Origin: Pseudomonas sp. SG20056
GTDB taxonomy: Bacteria > Pseudomonadota > Gammaproteobacteria > Pseudomonadales > Pseudomonadaceae
DNA: 64,000 nt
Direction of reading: 5' to 3'
Assembly (NCBI RefSeq): GCF_031764535.1
Contig: NZ_CP134499.1
Span: 1,178,001-1,242,000, forward strand
The notes under the pieces were generated by a model, which ran no database searches, was not told the DNA's origin, and was given only the letters and a program-made list of their open reading frames with translations. Made by a program: the position numbers and the translations under genes. The first letter of the stretch is position 1. Each line of letters opens with the position of its first letter. Shown here in pieces: positions 1-6,886 of this stretch.

Positions 1-60
1 GTCCCCACTTTTCTAGGTTATTGTTTCGTGGTCGTAATATAAATTATTTCAGGGGTTTTT

Positions 61-522
61 GTGAGTAGTTCAAATACAGTTGCCATTGTAACCGTTATTG
101 TTTCAGCTTTGAGTACAGGCTACGCTGCTTATGTAACAAACCAAACAGCTCGAGAGTCTGAAAGGGTTAAGCAAGAATATATGGTTGAACTAGAGAAGCT
201 GAGAAGTTCTCAGCAAGAAGCTAGCGAAATCAGAAGATATAAAATGAAATTGCGTGATAAATATTGCTCAGAGGCAAGTGCAATATTTAAAGAGCTCACT
301 GGTGCGATAGTGAAATCTCGAAGTGTTATACCGTCTGTAGAGAAGGGTGAAGCGCTGAAATTGGAAGCTTTATTATCGATGCAAGCGCTGGCATATTTAG
401 ATAAAGATATTCAAGATGCTCATTCTAGAAAGTATGATAACGCTGGGGGAGGTGGTATGGTAACTGTTTCAGCTTTGGCTATGCAGGTAAGTGATTGCTC
501 AGGTGTAAGTATAGGAAAGTAA
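61..522 (+). CDS. Unknown small membrane-anchored protein (element cargo)
   Basis: GTG start; 153 residues. Residues about 7–25 are one hydrophobic helix, followed by a charged, probably coiled segment (about 28–75) and a C-terminal half with scattered cysteines. I do not recognise the family. The layout suggests a single N-terminal membrane anchor with a cytoplasmic or periplasmic helical domain. The gene is AT-rich compared with the host and lies 37 bp before the HEPN-like gene on the same strand, so the two may be one cargo unit. Function is unknown; nothing in the sequence shows an enzyme motif. Confidence 0.6.
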   Translation: MSSSNTVAIVTVIVSALSTGYAAYVTNQTARESERVKQEYMVELEKLRSSQQEASEIRRYKMKLRDKYCSEASAIFKELTGAIVKSRSVIPSVEKGEALKLEALLSMQALAYLDKDIQDAHSRKYDNAGGGGMVTVSALAMQVSDCSGVSIGK

Positions 523-559
523 TTTTGCGCTATGTTTTATTTTAAGTTTTCAAGGGGCT

Positions 560-1198
560 ATGAAAATTTTAAGTAAGTATCTCGATCCGGACAGAACAGG
601 ATTTTCTAAAGACCCGTTTGGATATAGTGCCTTGGCTCGCCATAAATGGGGTGTTGCGAGCTCTCTGGCCGGGTTTCCCGTCGATATATCGAAGCCTGCT
701 ACAAGTGATGAGCTCAAGAACCCCGTTCTATGGATGTCACAAGCGCATGCGCTTACCCAAGCTGCCATTGCTGTAATTAAAGCGGATCAAAAATTCGAGT
801 TGATGCCGCCGAATATACGAGGTGTATGTGATAGCCAATACTGCGCTGTTGGATTAATGCTTGTTGGCTACAGCTTAGAAATATGCCTTAAATCCATGAT
901 AATTGCTAAGCATGGCGTAGACGGGTATACAAAGCTAGAAAAGAAAACAAGACACCATCGGTTGCACGAATTGGCAAGTTTTATTCCAGACCTTAGTGAT
1001 AAGGAGTTAGCCATATTAAAAGGGCTAACACATTTTGTGTATTGGGCTGGTCGATATCCTGACCCTGGGTCTGGCAGAGAAGATGATGCAGAGGAAATTT
1101 TTGATATTTCAGAAAGAAATGAAATATCAGCTCATGATTTATTCAAGCTTTCAGCAAGGGTAATGGGTTACGCGCAAGAGGTAATTGCAAGGCTTTAG
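560..1198 (+). CDS. HEPN-like helical protein (element cargo)
   Basis: 212 residues, ATG start. The central part (about residues 95–170) has the pattern of HEPN-like proteins: a helix around GYSLEICLKS, a histidine-rich turn with R131-x4-H136, and then a WAGRYPDP segment that I recall from hypothetical proteins of this kind. Some HEPN proteins are RNases in toxin–antitoxin or anti-phage systems and use an R-x4-6-H motif. Here R131/H136 fits in spacing, but it may only be the structural histidine of the fold, so catalysis is an inference. The gene is AT-rich and part of the cargo of the integrated element. It could equally be a non-catalytic HEPN partner protein. Confidence 0.6.
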   Translation: MKILSKYLDPDRTGFSKDPFGYSALARHKWGVASSLAGFPVDISKPATSDELKNPVLWMSQAHALTQAAIAVIKADQKFELMPPNIRGVCDSQYCAVGLMLVGYSLEICLKSMIIAKHGVDGYTKLEKKTRHHRLHELASFIPDLSDKELAILKGLTHFVYWAGRYPDPGSGREDDAEEIFDISERNEISAHDLFKLSARVMGYAQEVIARL

Positions 1199-1217
1199 GC
1201 GACACCTTCTCAGCATT

Positions 1218-1847
1218 TTAAGCTTCTGGTTCAGTCCTATTTCCACTCATCTGGGCTTCGCTAGTAATAAAGCTCCCCATTTCAGCGACCCCAACAGAGC
1301 GCGGGATATCAGGGACATTTTGTGCGCTGCCCAATGCCGCTAGGGAGTCGATCATCAGTTGACTTGCTTTTTCATTCGCCGCATCTATTACTAATTTTGC
1401 CTGCGCTTCAGAGTTCGGGATCGGTTGTCCGTTGCTGTCGATCAGCCCGTCTGCTGCTGGAAGTGGTCGCATGTGCGCCATCGCAGCAAAAGCCTCTGAC
1501 ATTGCTAGCAGAGTTCTTTGGTGTTCAGGCATGCGGGGGTCGCCAGAGAAGATAATCTCATCCCTGTTTATGCGGAGTTGGGTTTGAGTTGCATCAGCCA
1601 AGTCAGAATTTCTGTGTGAAATTAAAAAACCGACCGAGGAAATTAGGGCAAATATTGCTGCGACCGAGTAGGGCCCTGCTGCTCCAGGCTTTTCATACCA
1701 CTGAAATATAATTCCAGCAAAGGCTGCAGCCGCTGATATCAGGATTGTTGTGACTACAAAAATCTGGCTTCTTCTTGGCAGGAAGCTGAATTTTGCTGTT
1801 AAAGCCGCTTTGGCATTGAGATTAGGCGCCAATTGTAATCGTCCCAT
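1218..1847 (-). CDS. Unknown protein with two membrane helices (element cargo)
   Basis: I place the start at the ATG at 1847 (209 residues); a further upstream in-frame start would overlap the preceding gene by 77 bp. After a basic N-terminus there are two hydrophobic helices (about residues 29–49 and 59–76) and then a soluble, Ala/Met-rich C-terminal domain of about 130 residues. The start lies inside the 3' end of the next gene on the same strand (26-bp overlap), so the two are probably translationally coupled. Family not recognised. A two-helix anchor plus cytosolic domain is common among phage-defence effectors, but nothing here proves such a role. Confidence 0.6.
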   Translation of the reverse strand: MGRLQLAPNLNAKAALTAKFSFLPRRSQIFVVTTILISAAAAFAGIIFQWYEKPGAAGPYSVAAIFALISSVGFLISHRNSDLADATQTQLRINRDEIIFSGDPRMPEHQRTLLAMSEAFAAMAHMRPLPAADGLIDSNGQPIPNSEAQAKLVIDAANEKASQLMIDSLAALGSAQNVPDIPRSVGVAEMGSFITSEAQMSGNRTEPEA

Positions 1848-2211
1848 CCGGGTGCTTTTTAGCAGCAAAATCCGGGTAATGATCCCGTATATACTCATTT
1901 CGGTTATTAAAGAGCTGGATAAGCCTTATCGAATTTCCCATGTAGTAAATTGTACAGTCTTCCGATATATGGCACTTGTCCAGGGTAAAAGTTGGCGTGT
2001 AAACAAATAGCCTGCAACTATCGAAACGGCAGGAATTAAATCTCCACCCGTCAAGGGTAATGTCTTTATTCTTAAACCAAGAGCCTTCAACAAGAGACTG
2101 AGCTGGCGGCGGTGGTGGTATTAGTCCACCTGCTATACCGCCACTATAGTCGCTAAGGCCTCCTAATATTGTGCTTCTTGGAGGTGGGGGGATGGCTGTG
2201 GGTTTTGACAT
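1822..2211 (-). CDS. Proline-rich N-terminus protein of unknown function (element cargo)
   Basis: 129 residues. The N-terminal third is low-complexity with PPPP runs (about residues 8–12 and 32–36) and glycine. The rest holds a repetitive Trp/Phe/Cys pattern (FNSCRF, DSCRLF) reminiscent of a short beta-helix or pentapeptide-like stretch, though too short to assign. It is first of an overlapping pair with the two-helix membrane protein. I do not know a function; the pairing suggests that the products act together. Confidence 0.55.
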   Translation of the reverse strand: MSKPTAIPPPPRSTILGGLSDYSGGIAGGLIPPPPPAQSLVEGSWFKNKDITLDGWRFNSCRFDSCRLFVYTPTFTLDKCHISEDCTIYYMGNSIRLIQLFNNRNEYIRDHYPDFAAKKHPDGTITIGA

Positions 2212-2282
2212 TACTTATTCTTCCCGTTGAATTAATCAACCTGCTTTAATCTGGCGAACCATCGCCGGGCCACTTTCGCTGT

Positions 2283-2636
2283 TTATCTGCTGCCCGCTTT
2301 GAGTTCTTCCAAGTTTACGTCTGCTTCGGCGTAGGCCGGGCTGATCTGGCCTTTGCTTGGGTCGACCTCTCCCTTCCAAATCCACAGCTCGTATTCAGGA
2401 AATGCGTCAAGCAGCGCATCCATGTCCTCGATACGCACCTTCACCTTCAAATTGTGGGCGACGGTACCCCAGCGGCGCCGCTCGAGGCCTGTCTTCTTGG
2501 AAACCACTGCAGGGCTTAGATATTTCACTAAAGCCCTAATTCGCTCTTCTCTCATTCCGAAAGGTTCTAATAAGTAAAAGGCAAACAGTTTGTCTGCCAA
2601 ATATGTTGTCTGTATAGTCGTCCCGACAGACAACAT
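2283..2636 (-). CDS. Phage repressor-type DNA-binding protein
   Basis: Up to 117 residues if the ATG at 2636 is used; that start lies inside a long inverted repeat, so a later start (for example the Met at about residue 28) is possible. The middle (about 28–75) looks like a small helix-turn-helix regulator, and the protein is divergent from the small coupled genes at 2699, the usual position of the immunity repressor in Pf-like filamentous prophages. I infer that it binds the 16-bp inverted repeat just upstream and controls both directions. It also resembles short Pseudomonas DNA-binding proteins of unknown target. Confidence 0.6.
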   Translation of the reverse strand: MLSVGTTIQTTYLADKLFAFYLLEPFGMREERIRALVKYLSPAVVSKKTGLERRRWGTVAHNLKVKVRIEDMDALLDAFPEYELWIWKGEVDPSKGQISPAYAEADVNLEELKAGSR

Positions 2637-2641
2637 ATTTG
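2598..2641. promoter_or_regulatory. Perfect 16-bp inverted repeat, probable repressor operator
   Basis: CAAATATGTTGTCTGT at 2598–2613 is repeated in exact inverted form at 2626–2641 with a 12-bp spacer. Extra TGTCTG copies lie at 2591–2596 and 2640–2645. The site covers the longest start codon of the leftward repressor gene and precedes the rightward genes at 2699, as expected for an operator of a divergent switch. Binding is inferred. Confidence 0.6.
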
Positions 2642-2698
2642 TCTGCTGAAACCCCCTTTAACCACAGTTTATGAGCATTTCAGAGGCAGGGATAGGCG

Positions 2699-2980
2699 AT
2701 GACCACACAGCATGTAAACGAACCACCTTTCGATGTGAGCTTTGATCTGGATGGCAAGCGAGTGATCTACCTCGACTGTCGCAACGCCCTCATGTGTAGC
2801 AAAGAGGTGTACGCGGCAATGTTGGGTGTCAGCGTCGATACCGTTATTTCTTGGATGCAGAGCTTCACGATCCCCAGCGTGAAAATGGGCCGCCCGCGTG
2901 TGGTCAACCTGGCTCAGATTCGCACCGATCTGGCCAAAGGCAAAACCATTTTCTCCCAGGGGGATTACGCCCATGGATAA
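2699..2980 (+). CDS. Small helix-turn-helix protein, inovirus-type early gene (copy 1)
   Basis: 93 residues. Residues about 33–70 read as an excisionase/MerR-like helix-turn-helix, followed by a conserved tail with TIPSVKMGRP and GDYAHG. The next gene has the same architecture and tail (TIPSMR…VNLARLRADL…GDYSH), so they are diverged paralogues. The stop overlaps the next start by 8 bp. In Pf-type phages small DNA-binding proteins, including an excisionase, occupy this position; which role each copy has here cannot be told. Confidence 0.65.
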   Translation: MTTQHVNEPPFDVSFDLDGKRVIYLDCRNALMCSKEVYAAMLGVSVDTVISWMQSFTIPSVKMGRPRVVNLAQIRTDLAKGKTIFSQGDYAHG

Positions 2981-3236
2981 GCCAGACCACGCGCCGCACC
3001 CGAAAGCGGATGGCAATGGTGGGGCGTTGGGTGCTGGCATTGATGATCTTTGCAGCGTACGCACCTTTGCCGAGATGAGCGGCATATCAGTCGAAGAGGC
3101 AGTCGACTGGGTGGATAGCGGCACCATCCCTAGCATGCGGCTAGCCGACTTCCGCATGGTCAACCTCGCCCGCCTGCGTGCGGACCTGCTCAAGGGCAAA
3201 ACCGAGTTCAAAGCGGGGGACTACAGCCATGCCTAG
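2973..3236 (+). CDS. Small helix-turn-helix protein (copy 2)
   Basis: The start is the ATG at 2973, which overlaps the stop of copy 1 (ATGGATAA); upstream in-frame starts would lie deep inside copy 1. 87 residues with the same C-terminal block as copy 1, preceded by a helix-turn-helix candidate around residues 28–60 and a low-complexity N-terminus. Probably a DNA-binding regulator or excisionase of the element. It overlaps the following gene by 8 bp, so three small genes appear translationally coupled. Confidence 0.65.
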   Translation: MDKPDHAPHPKADGNGGALGAGIDDLCSVRTFAEMSGISVEEAVDWVDSGTIPSMRLADFRMVNLARLRADLLKGKTEFKAGDYSHA

Positions 3237-3618
3237 CCAGCGTGTTGCCCTGGATGCAGCCACCGCCACGGCCTACCTGGGCCAAGCTGTGCTGATGGAG
3301 TTGCACATGGATGAAGGCGAGCCACCTTACTGGTGCTGCATGCACATCCTGGGTGTTGTGCTTCCTAAAGACGGCGTGTGGGATTACCCCTATTTCATGG
3401 TGATGAGCCTATCGGGCGATAGCCGCACCCCGTCTGAAGTGCCTTTTTCAGACATCCTCACTATTGGGGTAATACGGCACCGCGACCGGCATGGTTCCGG
3501 CAACGTACTGGGCCGTATTCCCCACCCTACACAGGCTGGGTCAAGGGCCGCGCTCCCGGCTCGTCGGAACAGCTCCACCGTTCCGTCGAACGGAAGCACG
3601 GGCGCAGCGCACCCTTGA
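3229..3618 (+). CDS. Unknown small protein of the element
   Basis: The ATG at 3229 overlaps the previous stop, giving 129 residues. The first about 85 residues look like a folded acidic domain ([17 protein letters not shown] region). The last 40 are Arg/Pro/Ser-rich and run through a set of DNA hairpins at 3540–3619, so the tail may be read through structured DNA rather than conserved. No family recognised. Its place in the coupled early cluster suggests a role in replication or its control. Confidence 0.5.
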   Translation: MPSQRVALDAATATAYLGQAVLMELHMDEGEPPYWCCMHILGVVLPKDGVWDYPYFMVMSLSGDSRTPSEVPFSDILTIGVIRHRDRHGSGNVLGRIPHPTQAGSRAALPARRNSSTVPSNGSTGAAHP

Positions 3619-3619
3619 C
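3540..3619. repeat. Nested hairpins, candidate single-strand origin region
   Basis: GTCAAGGG (3540–3547) pairs with CCCTTGAC (3612–3619). Between them are smaller inverted repeats such as CGGAAC/GTTCCG and TTCCG/CGGAA. Filamentous-phage genomes carry clustered hairpins for viral-strand and complementary-strand initiation and packaging. The position between the small early genes and the replication gene fits, but the role is inferred. Confidence 0.45.
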
Positions 3620-3646
3620 GCGGTATGCCTATGAACAGCCTATCAA

Positions 3647-3683
3647 CGGGAGCATGGGGTAGCTTCTCCGCCCCATGCTTCCG
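3647..3683. repeat. 13-bp hairpin (AGCATGGGG core)
   Basis: AGCATGGGG at 3651–3659 is exactly inverted at 3671–3679; the stem extends to 3647/3683 with one G·T pair. The loop is 11 nt. It follows the hairpins at 3540–3619, is not followed by a T-run, and so looks more like an origin or packaging structure than a terminator. Confidence 0.45.
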
Positions 3684-3768
3684 AGCCCTCGGCGGCAAGA
3701 GCGGGATGACAAGGGCAGCGCCCTTGGTGTGCTTCGCCCAGCCCGCACCGCTGCATTTTGCTGACTGC

Positions 3769-4080
3769 ATGCACATGCTTTTTCTGGTGTTGCTCAGCGC
3801 CTTCCTGTGGTTTGCCAATTTACCGCCCGATGGCCGCCTGCAACTGTTCCCCATCACCCTGGAACAAGCCTGCCAAGAGCAACCGCCTGACCAAGTAATA
3901 GATCCCATAAACCTGATTGAAAAAGAGCTGTGCGCCACGGCTGTCGTTCGTTCGCACGCCGAGGCACGAGGCGCGCGAACGCGCGACAGCGGTGAGGCGC
4001 GTACTCGCGAGCGCGGGAGTGGCTCGGTTCAGAACGACGGCGCGAGCGAGGCTCGCGCCGGTGCGCTGACGTCCCTGTAA
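3769..4080 (+). CDS. Possible small membrane protein upstream of the replication gene
   Basis: Read from the ATG at 3769 this gives about 103 residues: a hydrophobic segment at about residues 3–20, a short soluble stretch (about 20–60), then an Arg/Ala/Gly/Ser-rich tail encoded over the GC-rich palindromes at 4038–4060. The membrane segment could suggest a minor structural or leader protein, but no inovirus coat or attachment protein is recognisable. Coding status is uncertain because the tail could simply reflect repetitive DNA. Confidence 0.3.
   Translation: MHMLFLVLLSAFLWFANLPPDGRLQLFPITLEQACQEQPPDQVIDPINLIEKELCATAVVRSHAEARGARTRDSGEARTRERGSGSVQNDGASEARAGALTSL
4038..4060. repeat. GC-rich 10-bp stem, 3-nt loop palindrome
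   Basis: GGCGCGAGC (4039–4047) and GCTCGCGCC (4051–4059) with an extra C–G pair outside form a very stable hairpin. The surrounding 3,950–4,070 region is full of GCGCGA/TCGCG words. No T-run follows. Confidence 0.45.
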
Positions 4081-4136
4081 CACGTCATATAACTAACTAT
4101 TGAAACAGTGGTAACCAGTCAATAAAGGGGTATCGA

Positions 4137-5417
4137 ATGTCAGTTAAAGATCTAATCCGAGTCGATAGACACACCGGTCTTGAGTCAGACAAAGGCCTGC
4201 TCTTTCTCGACATAGGTCAGACGGGTTTCGCCGACCTGTCAGGCGTTCGCCTGCTGCGCTGTGGCGTCGATACCGTGCGCCAGTTGTACAAGGGGCTGGT
4301 ACGCCCAGAAGTCATGGCGCTGTTTGAGGTGCCGGGCGTCATGGTCGATTTTGCGGGCCAGCGTTGGCACTCGGGCCGGGTAGGGCGTGACTCCGGCTAC
4401 CAGTACAAGCTGCAGAACGCAGACCTGGGCATCATCCTGTTGGTGAAGAACTTCAACGCCAAGCTGGACTGCATCGGCCCGCATCTGAAAATCGAAGTGT
4501 CACCGCACACCATCGACAGCCTGTCGCCTGAGCGTCTGCAGGCTCGGTTAGATTTCTATGCTGCCCAGGTGCTGACCCACTTGGAAATCAACCAGTGTGC
4601 CGTCCACCTTGCATTAGACCTGCAGGGCTGGACGCCTCCCGCCGATCTGGTGGCCCGCATGCACTGCAAGGCCCGGACGCACCGTGATATTTCCGGCATC
4701 AGTGAAATCAGCTGGGCGACCAAATCCAGCACCTACGGCCGCGGTGAAACGTCCATGTTTGGCTCTGCCGGTGGCGTGCAACTGTGTATCTACAACAAAA
4801 CCGAGCAGGCCAAGGCCACCGACAAGCTCGACTACTGGGAAAGCGTTTGGCGTCGTCGTGACAGCTTCGATTCTGCTGATCCGGAGAACTACGACCCTGA
4901 GCAACCAGTATGGCGTGTAGAGCTGCGTTATCACCACTCCATCATCCAGCAGTTCGCTAGCGGCTCCCTGGATGTGAAAACCGGTGAAGTCATCGACACC
5001 CGTTCGTTTGCAGCCTTTGCCGGGCATCTGGACGGGCTGTGGCGCTATGGCCTGCGTCAATTCAAGTTGCTTGCTCGCCCTGGTTACTACGCGCCTATCT
5101 GGACGCTGATTCGCGATGATGTGCGCGTTGATCTGCCGGTTGATTCCCTGCTCGATGACACGGAATACAAACGCTACTACAAGACGTCGCGGGGCTTCTC
5201 CGGCAAGAACGTGGAACTCTTCCTGGGAAACTTCGTAAGCCTGCTGGCACGGGAGCGAGTGGGCGCAAAAAAGGCTTTCTGCACCCTAAAACAATGGGAC
5301 TGTTGGCCCGTTATACGGGATCACTACGCGGCAAAGGAGGTAAGTGAGTACGGCATTTACCAGCACATCAAAAACCTGCTTGAGGAGCGGAGTGTGCGAT
5401 GGGGTAGGGCCGTATGA
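4137..5417 (+). CDS. Pf-like filamentous phage replication initiation protein
   Basis: 426 residues. It resembles the replication protein that precedes the integrase in Pf-type prophages (the position of PA0727 in P. aeruginosa) and belongs to the broad Rep_trans/RstA-like group of rolling-circle initiators. Landmarks are a central VQLCIYNKTEQ segment (around residue 220) and VWRVELRYHH (around 260), which match the conserved blocks of that group. It would nick the double-stranded form and start rolling-circle synthesis in the host cytoplasm. The stop overlaps the integrase start in an ATGA, so the two are co-translated. There is no zot/pI gene upstream, unlike in complete Pf phages. Confidence 0.8.
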   Translation: MSVKDLIRVDRHTGLESDKGLLFLDIGQTGFADLSGVRLLRCGVDTVRQLYKGLVRPEVMALFEVPGVMVDFAGQRWHSGRVGRDSGYQYKLQNADLGIILLVKNFNAKLDCIGPHLKIEVSPHTIDSLSPERLQARLDFYAAQVLTHLEINQCAVHLALDLQGWTPPADLVARMHCKARTHRDISGISEISWATKSSTYGRGETSMFGSAGGVQLCIYNKTEQAKATDKLDYWESVWRRRDSFDSADPENYDPEQPVWRVELRYHHSIIQQFASGSLDVKTGEVIDTRSFAAFAGHLDGLWRYGLRQFKLLARPGYYAPIWTLIRDDVRVDLPVDSLLDDTEYKRYYKTSRGFSGKNVELFLGNFVSLLARERVGAKKAFCTLKQWDCWPVIRDHYAAKEVSEYGIYQHIKNLLEERSVRWGRAV

Positions 5418-6403
5418 TCACCAAGGGCGAAAACGGCTGGGACGTCGATTTCTGGCTGGATCGTTCTGCCGGCATCCGTAAGCGCAAGAAGGCATTTCGC
5501 ACCAAGTCCGAGGCCGAACGCTGGGTGATCGACCTCAAGCGCCAATACTCGTCTCGCGGACGTGATCCAGGCGAGCGCTTATCCGATCTGGTTAACGTGT
5601 GGCATGAGCTGCACGGCTGCACCCTGAAAGACAAATACCGGCTGCCGCGCACCCTGGCTGTGGTTGAGCTGCTGGGCAACCCGATAGCCTCAAGCTTCAC
5701 TGCCCTGGATTTCAGCCGCTTTCGTATGGAGCGCTTGAAGACCTGTACGGCCTCGACGGTCAACCATGAGCATCGCTACATCAAATCCGTGTTCAATGAG
5801 CTGATCCGCCTAGGCGTCTGGAATGAGGCCAACCCCGTGGCCAACCTGCGGCAATTGAAAGTGGATGAGGTAGAGCTGACGTTCTTGAGCCTGGACGATT
5901 GCCGGCTCGTCCTCGATGAATGCGCGGCATCCAACAACAGCCATACGCTGCCTGTCGCCAAGCTGTGCCTTGCAACGGGTGCTCGATGGGATGAAGCCGA
6001 AAGCATCACGCGCGCGGAAGTCGCAAACTGTCTAGTCAGGTTTGCCAGGACGAAAAACGGCAAGGGTCGATCAGTGCCAATACCGTCTGATCTGCAAGCG
6101 CTGATATTGGAGCGGGGTTATCCAGGGGGAGGGCGGTTGTTCAGTTCGTGCCGGTCGGCCTTCCGTAAAGCCTATGAGCGAACGGGGCTACATACACCCG
6201 GCCAGCTAACCCACATCCTGCGACACACCTTTGCCAGCCACTACATGATGCAGGGCGGGAACATCCTGGCGTTACAGAAAATCCTTGGCCATGGCGATAT
6301 CAAGATGACGATGCGTTATTCGCATCTGGCCCCTGATCACTTCGCCACGGCGCTGACCTTTTCGCCGTTGGCTTTGCTGACTGGCAATCAGAACTCGGCC
6401 TGA
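5414..6403 (+). CDS. Tyrosine recombinase/integrase, Pf-type
   Basis: 329 residues. An N-terminal SAM-like core-binding domain is followed by the catalytic domain. In the C-terminal part LRHTFASHYM gives the H-x-x-R-type box reading L-R-H, GHGDIKMTMRYSH gives the second conserved His and the catalytic Tyr, and an earlier Arg lies in ATGARWDEA. It would integrate and excise the element at an attachment site in the nearby tRNA-Met. It is the last gene of the element, 330 bp from the tRNA 3' end, with its own terminator. All catalytic landmarks appear intact, so the element may still be mobile. Confidence 0.9.
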   Translation: MITKGENGWDVDFWLDRSAGIRKRKKAFRTKSEAERWVIDLKRQYSSRGRDPGERLSDLVNVWHELHGCTLKDKYRLPRTLAVVELLGNPIASSFTALDFSRFRMERLKTCTASTVNHEHRYIKSVFNELIRLGVWNEANPVANLRQLKVDEVELTFLSLDDCRLVLDECAASNNSHTLPVAKLCLATGARWDEAESITRAEVANCLVRFARTKNGKGRSVPIPSDLQALILERGYPGGGRLFSSCRSAFRKAYERTGLHTPGQLTHILRHTFASHYMMQGGNILALQKILGHGDIKMTMRYSHLAPDHFATALTFSPLALLTGNQNSA

Positions 6404-6425
6404 TGCATTTTCAATAGGCAACAAA

Positions 6426-6445
6426 AAACCCGCCGAAGCGGGTTT
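6426..6445 (+). terminator. Terminator after the integrase gene
   Basis: AAACCCGC (6426–6433), loop cgaa, GCGGGTTT (6438–6445) followed by TCTTC; A-run upstream. Confidence 0.7.
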
Positions 6446-6698
6446 CTTCAAGACCATTCTGACATCCTGTCAGAAGCCTCCTAGGCCATGGCCGATCATC
6501 CTTGATCCTGAGCGCGTCCTGCGCTTCAGTTGATGTGTGTAGATTAGATTCGGGGAGCAAGTGGTAACAGAGGCGATTGCAGTCAGCGCGTGTAAGCCTT
6601 TCGCTATAGGTAGTCTATTAGCGACGTTTGTTGGCTTAGTGCGTGGCGATAGTCGTGAGACAAGAAAGGGACACTTGTGGGACACCCCAAAAACAAAA
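6446..6698. other. Gene-free junction between integrase and tRNA-Met
   Basis: No convincing gene. This stretch should contain the element–chromosome boundary if recombination used the tRNA 3' end. The other attachment copy lies left of the window, so the core cannot be defined here. Confidence 0.4.
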
Positions 6699-6724
6699 AA
6701 GGGCTTACCTTTCGGTAAACCCTT
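6699..6724 (-). terminator. Terminator downstream of tRNA-Met
   Basis: AAGGGCTTACC (6699–6709) pairs with GGTAAACCCTT (6714–6724), one mismatch. On the minus strand the hairpin is followed by a T-rich run, as for a Rho-independent terminator of the tRNA. Confidence 0.7.
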
Positions 6725-6732
6725 GTTTTGTT

Positions 6733-6809
6733 TGGTGGCTACGCAGGGACTTGAACCCCGGACCCCAGCATTATGAATGCTATGCTCTAACCAGCTGAGC
6801 TACGTAGCC
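6733..6809 (-). tRNA. tRNA-Met (CAT)
   Basis: 77 nt including the encoded CCA at 6733–6735. The 7-bp acceptor stem GGCTACG/CGTAGCC, the TTCAAGTC T-loop and a CAT anticodon in loop TTCATAA are all present. It reads leftward, so its 3' end faces the integrated element, the usual arrangement for integration into a tRNA. The elongator type is suggested by the G–C first pair. Confidence 0.95.
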
Positions 6810-6886
6810 GAGTGGCGCGCATTATTCGCGTCTTGGGGTTGGGTGTCAACCCTGTTCTGCGAAAATTTCTGCGCGCGATCAATCGC

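Noticed and set aside
6561..6776. 71-codon open frame running into tRNA-Met
   Set aside because: Its C-terminus is the reverse complement of the tRNA gene, so the frame is accidental.
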